Assembly (NCBI RefSeq): GCF_014836845.1
Contig: NZ_JACSQA010000014.1
Location: 27,858-91,857, forward strand
Source of the DNA: Ureibacillus galli
GTDB lineage: Bacteria > Bacillota > Bacilli > Bacillales_A > Planococcaceae
Reading direction: 5' to 3'
Length of the DNA stretch: 64,000 nucleotides
Of the stretch, positions 35,998-45,911 are shown piece after piece. Under the pieces are notes generated by a model. That model was not told where the DNA came from. It was given only the letters and a program-made list of their open reading frames with translations, and did no database searches. How positions within the stretch are numbered: the stretch's first letter is position 1; each line of letters starts with the position of its first letter. The position numbers and the translations under genes are program-made.

Positions 35998-37032
35998 ATG
36001 AAAGTTGGTATTATCGGAGCAACTGGATACGGTGGGTTAGAGCTTATTCGATTTTTACACCATCATCCAGAAGTAAAAAACATTGAACTGTTCACATCTT
36101 CAGATGAAGGTGCCATTTTTTCTTCAAAATTTGGCCATTTAGTAACAATTCATGATACGCCATTACAAAAAATCACTATAGATTCTTTGGCTGGATTAGA
36201 TGTGCTCTTTACGAGTACTCCTTCGGGGGTTACAAGTTCTTTATTACCGCCATTAGTTGGTGTTGGGCCGAAGTTAATTGATTTATCCGGGGATTATCGT
36301 TTAAAGGATGTAGGGGTATTTGAAAAATGGTATAACAAACAACCTGCACCGAAACATATTGTGGAACAAAGTGTTTATGGACTAACAGAGTGGAATGAAA
36401 AAAATATTCAATCTTCTCATTTCATTGCTAATCCGGGATGCTATCCGACTGCCGTTTTACTCTCCATATTACCGTTAATCAAAGCGGGATTAATTGATCC
36501 TCACTACTTAGTCATTGATGCAAAAAGCGGAGTATCTGGTGCGGGAAATAAACTTTCACAAACAACCCATTATAGTGAAACAAATGAAAACTTCTCCATC
36601 TATAAAGTGAATGAACATCAACATATACCTGAAATTGAACAGGCGATTGAGCTGTTTGCAAATGTAAAAACGAAGATTACTTTTAATACCCATTTAGTAC
36701 CGATGACGCGCGGTATTCTAGCGACAACATATGCACCGGTAACAGAGGGAGTTTCTAATGAACAGTTAACGGAATGTTTAATGGAAACGTATAAGGAGCA
36801 TCCATTTGTCCGTATCGTAACTAGTGTTTCATTAATGGGAACAAACCGAGTAAAAGGTTCAAACTATTGTGATATTTTTGTAAAGGTAGATGAAAGAACG
36901 AATCGAGCAACAATTGTTAGTGTCATCGATAATTTAGTAAAAGGGGCTGCTGGGCAAGCAATCCAAAATATGAACGTTCAATTTAGTTTACCGCAAACGC
37001 TTGGATTGGATGTTATACCGTTATTTATTTAA
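35998..37032 (+). CDS. argC: N-acetyl-gamma-glutamyl-phosphate reductase
   Basis: NADPH-dependent third step of arginine and ornithine synthesis. The 344-residue protein has the N-terminal Rossmann motif KVGIIGATGYGGLELIRFL, the catalytic cysteine in ANPGCYPTAV, and KSGVSGAG and HQHIPEIEQ further on. GGGGTG lies before ATG 35998; an open frame from 35968 lacks such a signal. First gene of argCJBD, with 11 nt to argJ. Arginine genes beyond these four are not in the window. Confidence 0.96.
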   Translation: MKVGIIGATGYGGLELIRFLHHHPEVKNIELFTSSDEGAIFSSKFGHLVTIHDTPLQKITIDSLAGLDVLFTSTPSGVTSSLLPPLVGVGPKLIDLSGDYRLKDVGVFEKWYNKQPAPKHIVEQSVYGLTEWNEKNIQSSHFIANPGCYPTAVLLSILPLIKAGLIDPHYLVIDAKSGVSGAGNKLSQTTHYSETNENFSIYKVNEHQHIPEIEQAIELFANVKTKITFNTHLVPMTRGILATTYAPVTEGVSNEQLTECLMETYKEHPFVRIVTSVSLMGTNRVKGSNYCDIFVKVDERTNRATIVSVIDNLVKGAAGQAIQNMNVQFSLPQTLGLDVIPLFI

Positions 37033-37043
37033 GGGGGAGAAAA

Positions 37044-38270
37044 ATGTCAAATACATTATATGAAATGAGAAAAATTTCAAGTAAAAACATCGTAGCACCA
37101 AAAGGCTTTTCTGCTGCTGGTATTCATTGTGGGATTAAACATAAGAAAAAAGATTTAGCTATATTGGCAAGTGACGTACCTGCAAGTGTTGCTGGTGTAT
37201 TTACGACAAATGCTGTGCAAGCTGCTCCATTAACCGTTACAAAGGAAGTTGTCTATAACACTGGTAAAATGCAGGCGATTATCGTCAACTCAGGAAATGC
37301 CAATGCATGTACGGGAAAACAAGGGATAATGGATGCATATGAAATGCAAAAGTTAGCGGCTGAGAAACTTGGAATACCCCATACTTATGTAGGAGTAGCT
37401 TCAACAGGTGTCATAGGTGAAATAATGAAGATGGAACCTGTTCGAACAGGAGTTGAAAAATTACAATTAGGAAAATCCCTTGAAAACGGTATTGATTTTG
37501 CCCAGGCGATTTTAACGACAGATACGGTAATGAAAAATACTACTTATAGTACGCTCATTGATGGGAAAGAAGTGATCATTTCGGGTACTGCAAAAGGTTC
37601 CGGTATGATTGAACCAAATATGGCTACAATGCTCGGGTTCATCACAACAGATGCCAATATTGAATCAAAAGAATTACAAGAGGCACTATCAGAAATTACG
37701 GATCTCACTTTTAATGCCATAACAGTAGATGGAGATACATCGACAAATGATACCGTCATTGTAATGGCGAATGGATTAGCAGGGAATGATCCACTATCGC
37801 CATCCCATCCAGAATGGAATAACTTTTACCGTACATTAAAAACAGTTGCTGAAGATTTAGCTAAATCAATTGCTCGTGACGGAGAGGGAGCAACGAAGTT
37901 AATCGAAGTGGAAGTAGATGGCGCTTTAAATGACGAGGAAGCGCGCAAAATTGCTAAAACGGTTGTTGGCTCCCCATTAGTCAAAACAGCTGTCTTTGGT
38001 AATGATGCGAACTGGGGGCGTATTATAGCAGCTGTTGGTTATAGTGGCGCTACCATTGATCCGGAGAAAATCTCGATTAAAATCGGACCTGCCCTTATGG
38101 TTCAAAACGGGGAACCTATACCGTTTTCAGAGGAACAATTAATTCAAATTTTAAAATCCAATGAAGTGAAAATTACCGTTTCTTTAGCTCAAGGTGATGG
38201 ACACGGATTAGCGTGGGGGTGTGATTTAACATATGATTATGTCCAAATCAATGCATCCTACCGCTCGTAA
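37044..38270 (+). CDS. argJ: Glutamate N-acetyltransferase / amino-acid N-acetyltransferase (ArgJ)
   Basis: Recycles the acetyl group from N-acetylornithine to glutamate, and in Bacillus also acetylates glutamate from acetyl-CoA. The 408-residue precursor cleaves itself into alpha and beta chains at the conserved EPNMATML site; the new N-terminal nucleophile is Thr195. The GGSG-like KGSGMIEP segment before it and NDANWGRIIAAVGYSG in the beta chain are typical. Its 3' end overlaps the proposed argB start by 38 nt, suggesting coupled translation. Confidence 0.95.
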   Translation: MSNTLYEMRKISSKNIVAPKGFSAAGIHCGIKHKKKDLAILASDVPASVAGVFTTNAVQAAPLTVTKEVVYNTGKMQAIIVNSGNANACTGKQGIMDAYEMQKLAAEKLGIPHTYVGVASTGVIGEIMKMEPVRTGVEKLQLGKSLENGIDFAQAILTTDTVMKNTTYSTLIDGKEVIISGTAKGSGMIEPNMATMLGFITTDANIESKELQEALSEITDLTFNAITVDGDTSTNDTVIVMANGLAGNDPLSPSHPEWNNFYRTLKTVAEDLAKSIARDGEGATKLIEVEVDGALNDEEARKIAKTVVGSPLVKTAVFGNDANWGRIIAAVGYSGATIDPEKISIKIGPALMVQNGEPIPFSEEQLIQILKSNEVKITVSLAQGDGHGLAWGCDLTYDYVQINASYRS

Positions 38271-39024
38271 AAAAATTGTCATTAAGCTTGGTGGTAGTAC
38301 ATTAGAAGGTTTAAATAAAACCTTCTTTTCTAATTTTAAACATTTACAACAAAGTGGATATGACATCATCATCACCCATGGTGGGGGACCTGCGATAAAT
38401 AAAGCGTTAGAAAAGCAAAATATCGCATCAAAAGTATTAAATGGGATTCGTGTCACGAGTAAAGAAGCGATGGACATTGTGCAATCTACATTGATCGGTA
38501 AAGTTAATCCTACACTAGTAGGAGAGTTAAATGAAGCGGGAATAACTGCTATTGGGTTAAATGGATTTGATGGCCAATTGCTTCAGTGTGAACTATTAGA
38601 TTATGAAACTTACGGATATGTAGGGAAAATCATGAATGTGAACACCCAATTACTACATCAATTATGTAAACAGCAAATTGTTCCAGTTGTTGCATGTGTT
38701 GGTACCGCAATGAACGGGCATGCTCTCAATATAAATGGAGATACCGTTGCAAGTGAAGTAGCTTTGGCGATAGAGGCAGAAAGCTTATTGCTTGTAACAG
38801 ACGTATCTGGGATACGAGTAGAAGACGAATACATGAAAGAAGCTACACCGAGTTTAATAGAGAAGTGGATTGAAGAAGGAGTAATTTACGGGGGAATGAT
38901 TCCAAAAGTTCAAAGTGCTATTCAAGTGTTAAAATCTGGAATTCCCTCGGTTCAAATTGTGAATGACCAATTAATCGGAACGACGATTGTTCCTTCCTTT
39001 AGTAAGGATGTCGTCTCTAAATAA
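38233..39024 (+). CDS. argB: Acetylglutamate kinase
   Basis: Phosphorylates N-acetylglutamate, the second step of the acetylated ornithine pathway. The amino-acid kinase fold shows KKIVIKLGGSTLEG near the N terminus, ITHGGGPAINKAL, and the late NINGDTVASEVALAIEAESLLLVTDVSG and GGMIPKVQSAIQVLKSG. Three in-frame ATGs (38233, 38239, 38251) all lie inside the argJ end. The only ribosome-site-like sequence, GGGGGTG near 38215-38221, favours 38233, but a start at 38251 would match the family's usual N terminus more closely. Confidence 0.93.
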   Translation: MIMSKSMHPTARKKIVIKLGGSTLEGLNKTFFSNFKHLQQSGYDIIITHGGGPAINKALEKQNIASKVLNGIRVTSKEAMDIVQSTLIGKVNPTLVGELNEAGITAIGLNGFDGQLLQCELLDYETYGYVGKIMNVNTQLLHQLCKQQIVPVVACVGTAMNGHALNINGDTVASEVALAIEAESLLLVTDVSGIRVEDEYMKEATPSLIEKWIEEGVIYGGMIPKVQSAIQVLKSGIPSVQIVNDQLIGTTIVPSFSKDVVSK

Positions 39025-39044
39025 AATAAGGGGTGCAAACAAAT

Positions 39045-40202
39045 ATGAATGCATTATTTAATAATTATGCTAGAAGACCAATTAGCCTAGTCGAAGGTAA
39101 AGGAACAATCGTAAAGGATGAAGAGGGAAAACGATATTTAGATTTTACTAGTGGTATTGCAGTTTGTAGCCTTGGCCACGCCCATCCTTCTTTAGTGCAA
39201 ACGATTCAACAACAAAGCGAAAAAATTTGGCATACAAGTAATTTGTTCGAAAGTCCTGGTCAAGTTGCGCTAGCGGAAAGTTTAATGAAGGATAATCATT
39301 TTTCCCATGCCCTTTTTTGTAATAGTGGAGCAGAAGCAAATGAAGCGGCGATTAAACTAGCAAGAAAATATACAGGCAAACATCGTATTATTACTTTTAA
39401 AAATTCTTTTCATGGTCGTACATTTGGAGCGATGTCTGCTACAGCACAAGAGAAAATTCATCAAGGGTTTGGACCATTACTAGAGCAATTTAGTTATTTA
39501 CCTTTTAATGATATTGAAGCTTTACAAGAAACGGTAGATGATTCAGTAGCTGCGATTATGCTTGAAGTTATTCAAGGCGAAGGGGGCGTTCATGCAGTTA
39601 CAGAACAATTTGCACAAGCAATTCAAGACATTTGTGAAAAGAATTCAATTTTACTTATCGTCGATGAAGTACAGACGGGTATTGGTCGTACTGGTACTCG
39701 TTTCGCCTTTGAACAAACGCCATTAAAACCTAATATCGTATCGATTGCGAAGGGGCTAGGAGGAGGATTTCCGATTGCTGGAATTTTAGCAACAGCAGAA
39801 TTATATGAAACATTTGGACCAGGTTCTCACGGAACAACATTTGGAGGAAATCCATTAGCTGTTGCAGTGGCCCAAAAAGTAATCGAGCTTGTTTTTGAGC
39901 AATCTTTTTTAGATGAGGTACTAGAAAAATCAAACTATCTCCTTCAAAAATTAAATGAAAGTTTACCAGAAAATGAATTTGCGATTCGCGGAAAGGGATT
40001 ACTCCTCGGTATCGATTGTAGAAAGGACGTATCTGAATTTGTCACGAAAGCAGAGGAAGAGGGGTTATTACTTGTAGGAGCAGGGCCACATGTACTTCGT
40101 TTATTACCACCATTAACAGTTACGAAGGAAGAAATTGATGAAGCCGTAGATATTTTGAAAAAAGTATTATTAACAAGCAAAAGCGCCGTCTCAACTAGTT
40201 GA
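39045..40202 (+). CDS. argD: Acetylornithine aminotransferase
   Basis: PLP enzyme converting N-acetylglutamate semialdehyde to N-acetylornithine. The 385-residue class III aminotransferase has SLGHAHP, CNSGAEANEAAIKLARKYTG, LIVDEVQTGIGRTG and the PLP lysine Lys236 in IAKGLGGGFP. AAGGGGTG is 9 nt before ATG 39045; the frame could begin at GTG 39033 but that codon lies inside the ribosome site. Its last codons form the left arm of the downstream terminator, shared with the convergent penicillin-binding protein gene. Confidence 0.95.
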   Translation: MNALFNNYARRPISLVEGKGTIVKDEEGKRYLDFTSGIAVCSLGHAHPSLVQTIQQQSEKIWHTSNLFESPGQVALAESLMKDNHFSHALFCNSGAEANEAAIKLARKYTGKHRIITFKNSFHGRTFGAMSATAQEKIHQGFGPLLEQFSYLPFNDIEALQETVDDSVAAIMLEVIQGEGGVHAVTEQFAQAIQDICEKNSILLIVDEVQTGIGRTGTRFAFEQTPLKPNIVSIAKGLGGGFPIAGILATAELYETFGPGSHGTTFGGNPLAVAVAQKVIELVFEQSFLDEVLEKSNYLLQKLNESLPENEFAIRGKGLLLGIDCRKDVSEFVTKAEEEGLLLVGAGPHVLRLLPPLTVTKEEIDEAVDILKKVLLTSKSAVSTS

Positions 40203-40218
40203 GATGGCGCTTTTTTTA
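40179..40218. terminator. Bidirectional terminator argD / PBP gene
   Basis: AAAAGCGCC-TCTCAACT and AGTTGAGA-GGCGCTTTT form a stem of about 17 bp with one mismatch, then a T-run of seven. It overlaps the final 24 nt of argD. Confidence 0.92.
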
Positions 40219-40223
40219 GAAAT

Positions 40224-43200
40224 TTATTGTTTTGAATTGTCGGTGTTACCAGTTTCGTTTCCAGTTCCACTACCCGAGTTATTACCAGATTGAGGTTTGT
40301 CTTTATCAGAGCCCGCTTCTTTGCCGGGTTCTTTTTCGGTATCAGTATTAGAATCCTTGTCGTTAGTATTCTCGTCAGTACCTTTATCACCTTTATCAGT
40401 ATCGTCTTTAGAATCATCTTTTTGATTATCTTTGTTAGCGTCACTGTTAGGATCTTTATTTTCATCTTTATCCGGTTCTTTAGGTTCTGTTTTTTCTGCA
40501 GCAATCGGATTAGATTGGGCGGATTCTTTACCAGTAATATCGACAGCTACTACCATATAAGCTCGATCTTTTGCCACTGTGTACCTTAGACTTTGGCCAT
40601 CTTTTAATGTAGCAACGAGAGAACGTTTACCATCGGTAATTTCATATACCCGGTAGCCAATGACATCGTTCGAAGACGATTTTGACCAAGTCATCGTGGA
40701 TCCTTTTAATGATGCTTTGACGCCATTTGGTGCCTTGCCATCCGCATTGAATCTAGCAGAAGAAACGACTTTACTACTTTCACTCTTTGGCCATAGTTTA
40801 GAAGGGTCGCCTCCCAATCTGCCAAGCATTCGATCAGCAAAATCAGGGTTAATACCGGCTCCTCCTTTTATAACAAATTCACTAGGAGTAGAGTCTAGAG
40901 CACGGTAAGCTTTTCCATTGATCATTACAGATGAAGCGGAAATTAAACTATCATCTCTACGACTTGGTACAAATACGTTTCGATTAAATAAATCGGATCG
41001 GACAAGACCTGCTTGAGAACATTCCTTCGATGGAGCATCGCCCGAAATTCCACAGAAGGATGCACTAATGACATTTTTCGGACGCGCAAATTGCTTATTC
41101 GTATCCACTAATTCAGGGTTTGCATCATATTGGGAATTCATCAATTTCGCCCACAGTAAGTTCACTCGTTCACTTGGTTGCCCATAGGTACCATTAAAAC
41201 TACTAAGAGTTTTCGGTTTGTCGTAACCCATCCAAACACCTAATGTAACGTTTGGATTATAACCGACTAACCACACGTCTTTATAATCTTGTGTCGTACC
41301 TGTTTTAGCTGCAAAATCAGCAGAGAATTTTAAATTACGTCTTGCTTTTGTCGCCGTACCATACTCTAATGTATCCCTTAACATATCCGTTACGATATAA
41401 GATGTCTCAGGAGAGAATACAGGAACAGGTTCAGCTTTGTGCTCGTAAATAACATTACCATCTAAATCTTCAATTCGATCAATCATATACGCATCAGTGA
41501 ATTGACCCCCATTGGCAAAGGTTGCAAAGGCGTTTGTATTTTCTTCAACTGTTACACCATCCGTCATTGCACCGATAGCTAAAGATAAGTTATCCCTATC
41601 ACCTTCTGTTAGAGTGGAGAAGCCCATTTTTTCTAAATAGGATGTAGGTTGTCTATCTCTAATTGAATCATATAAACGTATTGCAGCTAAGTTTTGAGAA
41701 TTTGCCAAAGCTTCCCGTGCAGGAATAATGCCCTTTTCTTGTGATGCCGAATAGTTGGAAGGTGACCATCCTCTATAAGAAAACTTCACGTCTACTACCG
41801 GACTTCCCGCACCGATGACACCATATTCAACGGCAGGTGCATAAACTAATAATGGTTTCATCGTCGAACCGTTTTGACGGATTGCCTGTGTTGCGTGGTT
41901 CGTTTGTTCCAGTTCAAAATCTCGGCCACCAATAAAACTTAAAATTCTCCCTGTGGTATTTTCAATCATCATACCACCAAGTTGAACTGGTTCTTCAATC
42001 ACTTCTTCTTTCCCTGTTTCAGCATTTACTTTTTTAGAGGTATACGTATAACCGTAGCTTTTGAAATTTTTAGCAGCTTCTTGCATTGCATCATACATTT
42101 CTTTATCGATTGTAGAGTAGATTTTGTAACCACCGGAACGTAAATCACGATCGGCTAAAATCATGTATTTTTCCTTTAAGTTATCTTCTTCCTCTAATCG
42201 TTCCGGATCTATGCCATCTTTTTCTGCAAGCTGTTCAGCTAATATTTTTTTTGCTCGATCTTCCAGTTCATAAGTAAGATATGGATATTTATCAATTGCT
42301 TCAGGTTCTGGTTTACGGAAATCTTTTGTTATGTCGTAGTTAACTGCTTGTTCATATTCAGTTTGATTTATGTAGCCAGCTGTTAGCATTCGATTTAACA
42401 CGGTTTTCATACGGTCAATTCCCGGTTTTAATCCGTTAGCATCTTTTATTTCCCCTGTATTTGTAAAAGGTGTATGGGCAAAAGGTGCTTGAGGTATTCC
42501 GGCAATGTATGCGGCCTGTGGTAACGATAAATCTGCTGCGGAAACACCGAAAATACCTTGGGCAGCAGTCTCAACACCGGCAATATTAACCCCTGATGCG
42601 TTACGACCATAAGGAATAATATTTAAGTAAGCTTCTAATATTTCTTCCTTTGACATAAATTTCTCTAATCTTAACGCAAGTAAGATTTCTCTTGCTTTCC
42701 GTTCATAGGAAACTTCATTCGTTAAAATTTGGTTTTTAATTAACTGCTGTGTTAATGTGGACCCCCCTGTTTGGGTAGAAGAGTTTGTAAAATCTTGCAA
42801 TACTCCACGAAGGACGGCTTTAGGGACAATTCCATCATGCTCGCGGAAATATTCATCTTCTGTTGCCAGTACTGCATTAATTAATGTAGGAGAGACTTTG
42901 TTAATAGAAGTTTCTCTCCGTTCGATATCAGTACGGATTTTCCCTATGTAAACTTCATTTGCAAAATACATTTCACTTGTTTCTTCGTAACTATAAATCT
43001 GTTCTCTCATTTCTTCTTTCGAAAGGAGCGGATCATCTTTTACGAGGGATGCAAAATAGCCAAGTCCTATTCCGCCAACGAAAACAATCGCAGTAGTTAG
43101 GAAGATTAAAAATATAAGAGCTAAATTCCAAATAACACTACCAGTAATTCTTAAGCGCCTCATTTTAGTTGATGAAGCCAATGTATCTATTTTTTCATTA

Positions 43201-43244
43201 ATATGTTTAATTTTATTTTTTAAATGACTTAACCATTCTTTCAC
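40224..43244 (-). CDS. Class A penicillin-binding protein (PBP1A type)
   Basis: Bifunctional peptidoglycan glycosyltransferase and transpeptidase, 1006 residues. A cytoplasmic start and one membrane helix (about 39-64) are followed by the GT51 domain with catalytic Glu129 in ATEDEYFREHDG and GGSTLTQQLIKN. The transpeptidase has Ser460 (STMK), SQN (516-518) and KTGT (647-650). A fibronectin III-like module (about 838-920) comes next, then an 80-residue tail made almost only of Asp, Lys, Asn, Gly, Ser and Glu. GTG 43244 follows AAGGGGG. The gene precedes tyrS on the opposite strand, as in several Bacillales. The tail suggests cell-wall spanning or binding, an inference. Confidence 0.92.
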   Translation of the reverse strand: MKEWLSHLKNKIKHINEKIDTLASSTKMRRLRITGSVIWNLALIFLIFLTTAIVFVGGIGLGYFASLVKDDPLLSKEEMREQIYSYEETSEMYFANEVYIGKIRTDIERRETSINKVSPTLINAVLATEDEYFREHDGIVPKAVLRGVLQDFTNSSTQTGGSTLTQQLIKNQILTNEVSYERKAREILLALRLEKFMSKEEILEAYLNIIPYGRNASGVNIAGVETAAQGIFGVSAADLSLPQAAYIAGIPQAPFAHTPFTNTGEIKDANGLKPGIDRMKTVLNRMLTAGYINQTEYEQAVNYDITKDFRKPEPEAIDKYPYLTYELEDRAKKILAEQLAEKDGIDPERLEEEDNLKEKYMILADRDLRSGGYKIYSTIDKEMYDAMQEAAKNFKSYGYTYTSKKVNAETGKEEVIEEPVQLGGMMIENTTGRILSFIGGRDFELEQTNHATQAIRQNGSTMKPLLVYAPAVEYGVIGAGSPVVDVKFSYRGWSPSNYSASQEKGIIPAREALANSQNLAAIRLYDSIRDRQPTSYLEKMGFSTLTEGDRDNLSLAIGAMTDGVTVEENTNAFATFANGGQFTDAYMIDRIEDLDGNVIYEHKAEPVPVFSPETSYIVTDMLRDTLEYGTATKARRNLKFSADFAAKTGTTQDYKDVWLVGYNPNVTLGVWMGYDKPKTLSSFNGTYGQPSERVNLLWAKLMNSQYDANPELVDTNKQFARPKNVISASFCGISGDAPSKECSQAGLVRSDLFNRNVFVPSRRDDSLISASSVMINGKAYRALDSTPSEFVIKGGAGINPDFADRMLGRLGGDPSKLWPKSESSKVVSSARFNADGKAPNGVKASLKGSTMTWSKSSSNDVIGYRVYEITDGKRSLVATLKDGQSLRYTVAKDRAYMVVAVDITGKESAQSNPIAAEKTEPKEPDKDENKDPNSDANKDNQKDDSKDDTDKGDKGTDENTNDKDSNTDTEKEPGKEAGSDKDKPQSGNNSGSGTGNETGNTDNSKQ

Positions 43245-43307
43245 TTTCTCGACCCCCTTAAAATCCAGTTTATTATAGCATATTTCCTATATGTATTAAC
43301 ATATTTA

Positions 43308-43335
43308 TTGACAATCAATTTAGGTAGAGTACAAT
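43308..43335 (+). promoter_or_regulatory. Sigma-A promoter of the tyrS T-box transcript
   Basis: Perfect TTGACA (43308-43313), 16-bp spacer, TACAAT (43330-43335). The expected RNA start near 43342 opens the T-box leader. Confidence 0.8.
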
Positions 43336-43341
43336 ATACTA

Positions 43342-43592
43342 TAATAGTTTTTCAAGTGTAGATGAGATTGAAGTAATGTTTACATTCCCTGTTATAGAGA
43401 GCTAGCGGTTGGTGAAAGCTAGACATAATGTACAACATGAATTACGTTCTAGGAGCTTGAACGTTCCCGTTGCGTTAAAACGATAATGAGTGGAAGAATA
43501 TCGGATCGATTGATTTCTTCAAGCCGGGTGGTACCGCGTTTTTAGTTATGAACGTCCCTGCATGTAACCATGTTACATGTGGGGACTTTTTA
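43342..43592 (+). ncRNA. Tyrosyl T-box riboswitch
   Basis: About 250-nt leader before tyrS. Stem I elements include the AGAGAGCTAG segment and GGTTGGTGAAAGCTAG; the likely specifier is TAC (Tyr) at 43443-43445, within GAATTACGTTC. The conserved T-box core GGGTGGTACCGCG lies at 43526-43538. A strong terminator stem follows, from GTCCC (43554) to GGGGAC (43581-43586), with a T-run. Binding of uncharged tRNA-Tyr should favour the antiterminator and allow tyrS transcription. TAC at 43431 is a weaker alternative specifier. Confidence 0.92.
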
Positions 43593-43629
43593 TTTTGTTA
43601 AGTAAATTATTTTTATAAATTGAAACTAA

Positions 43630-44916
<1,287 letters not shown>

Positions 44917-44922
44917 TAAAAG

Positions 44923-44955
44923 AGGCAATCCAATATTATTTGGATTGCCTTTTCC
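44923..44955 (+). terminator. Terminator after tyrS
   Basis: Perfect 11-bp stem AGGCAATCCAA (44923-44933) and TTGGATTGCCT (44940-44950), then TTTTCC. Confidence 0.85.
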
Positions 44956-45048
44956 TATTTAAAAAAGCTTTTTTAAGATTCTTTGTAATCGGAGGTTTAA
45001 TAGGGTAATAACACCTTTTTCTTCCTATATAAATAGACCATATATAAA

Positions 45049-45666
45049 TTAGTTTTTCATTAGACGATGAATACTGAATTCCAGATCCTTTTGTAAATGA
45101 TCAATCATTAACTGTTCTGCCAATTGACTATCATGGGTAGCAATCGCATGATAAATAGCAGCATGTTCTTCGATTAAATGGGGGCGTTTTTGCTGAACTA
45201 CTGTTTTTCGAAGCAAGTAAATAATGGATTGCATCCGATCAATAATTTTAACGATTTCTGGATTATGAGTTTCCTCCACAATGATTTGATGGAATAAATA
45301 ATTTGCCTCCATTACTTCTTCTATTGTCCCTTTTTGTCCAATTTCAACACATTCTTTTAGTCTTTCTAGTGCATCCTTTGTAATATAATCAGCACAATAA
45401 CGAGCCGCAAATCCTTCTAATAGTATTCGTACTTGAAAAATATTACGAATATCTGTTTGTGTTGGACTAAATATTCGTTTGTTTTTTATTAGTCCTTCTT
45501 GTTCGAGTTTTGCAATTGCTGAACGAATCGGTGTTCTACTTATACCAAGCTCCTCCGCAAGTTTTTCCTCTGTAAGCTTCGTATTTGGCTCAATCTTACC
45601 GGATAATATTTGATCGCGTAAATATTCATATGCGTAAGTATAAGTATGTACATCTTTTTTCTTCAA
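45049..45666 (-). CDS. GntR/FadR-family transcriptional regulator (FCD type)
   Basis: A 205-residue repressor candidate. The N-terminal winged helix-turn-helix (ILSGKIEPNTKLTEEKLAEELGISRTPIRSAIAKLEQEGLI, about 20-60) is of the FadR subclass. The all-helical FCD ligand domain carries histidines at the usual metal positions (NYLFHQII, EEHAAIYHAI, IDHLQ). Start TTG 45666 has AGGAG 10 nt upstream. It is divergent from a sugar-acid operon and almost certainly controls it: three boxes of type TGTACACA lie between the two genes, and the FadR-type core is often GTAC. The inducer is unknown; probably the sugar acid or an intermediate. Confidence 0.88.
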   Translation of the reverse strand: MKKKDVHTYTYAYEYLRDQILSGKIEPNTKLTEEKLAEELGISRTPIRSAIAKLEQEGLIKNKRIFSPTQTDIRNIFQVRILLEGFAARYCADYITKDALERLKECVEIGQKGTIEEVMEANYLFHQIIVEETHNPEIVKIIDRMQSIIYLLRKTVVQQKRPHLIEEHAAIYHAIATHDSQLAEQLMIDHLQKDLEFSIHRLMKN

Positions 45667-45714
45667 AACAAATCGACTCCTGATGTTTAATAATCCTAAA
45701 TATTTCCTTTTAAT

Positions 45715-45743
45715 ATTATAGGTTCTTCTGTCACTTTTATAAA
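45715..45743 (-). promoter_or_regulatory. Promoter of the GntR regulator gene
   Basis: Read on the minus strand: TTTATA (45743-45738), 17-bp spacer, perfect TATAAT (45720-45715). RNA start expected near 45708, about 42 nt before the TTG start. Operator box 1 lies 14 bp upstream of the -35. Confidence 0.6.
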
Positions 45744-45753
45744 GTTTATTTTA

Positions 45754-45811
45754 TTTTGTACACATTTTAAATAAAAATGTGTACAAAAAACAAAATAATG
45801 TGTACAATTTT
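45754..45811. promoter_or_regulatory. Three-box operator array for the GntR regulator
   Basis: Boxes TGTACACA at 45757-45764 and TGTGTACA at 45778-45785 and 45799-45806. Box starts are exactly 21 bp apart, two helical turns. Boxes 1 and 2 are part of a perfect palindrome with 15-bp arms (TTTTGTACACATTTT 45754-45768; its complement 45774-45788) and a 5-bp centre. Boxes 2 and 3 overlap the -35 and -10 of the operon promoter. Confidence 0.8.
45780..45808 (+). promoter_or_regulatory. Probable promoter of the sugar-acid operon
   Basis: TGTACA (45780-45785), 17-bp spacer, TACAAT (45803-45808). Both elements lie inside operator boxes, which fits steric repression. The -35 shares 4 of 6 bases with consensus. 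Confidence 0.6.
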
Positions 45812-45822
45812 ATGTGAAAGTA

Positions 45823-45836
45823 TGAAAGCGCTTTTT
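45823..45836 (+). promoter_or_regulatory. Catabolite responsive element (cre) candidate
   Basis: TGAAAGCGCTTTTT fits the CcpA consensus TGWAANCGNTNWCA except at the last two bases. It lies about 8-20 nt after the predicted transcription start, where CcpA usually blocks initiation or early elongation. ccpA itself is in this window. Confidence 0.65.
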
Positions 45837-45911
45837 TTAAGCGAAACTAAAATATTTATGAAATACAAAATAAGGGTTTTTTCCCTTACATATATGAAGG
45901 AGAGAATGAAG

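Noticed and set aside
39944..40504. 186-residue open frame on the minus strand overlapping argD and the PBP tail
   Set aside because: It is out of frame with the PBP gene, crosses the shared terminator, and its Ile/Lys/Thr-rich product reflects the biased PBP tail codons.
40290..40589. Hydrophobic plus-strand frame opposite the PBP tail
   Set aside because: Complement of GAT/AAA-type codons gives Ile/Phe runs; no ribosome site, not a membrane protein gene.
45777..45911. N-terminal extension of the dehydrogenase frame
   Set aside because: It would start upstream of the predicted promoter and inside the operator; the added residues do not resemble the family and there is no ribosome site.
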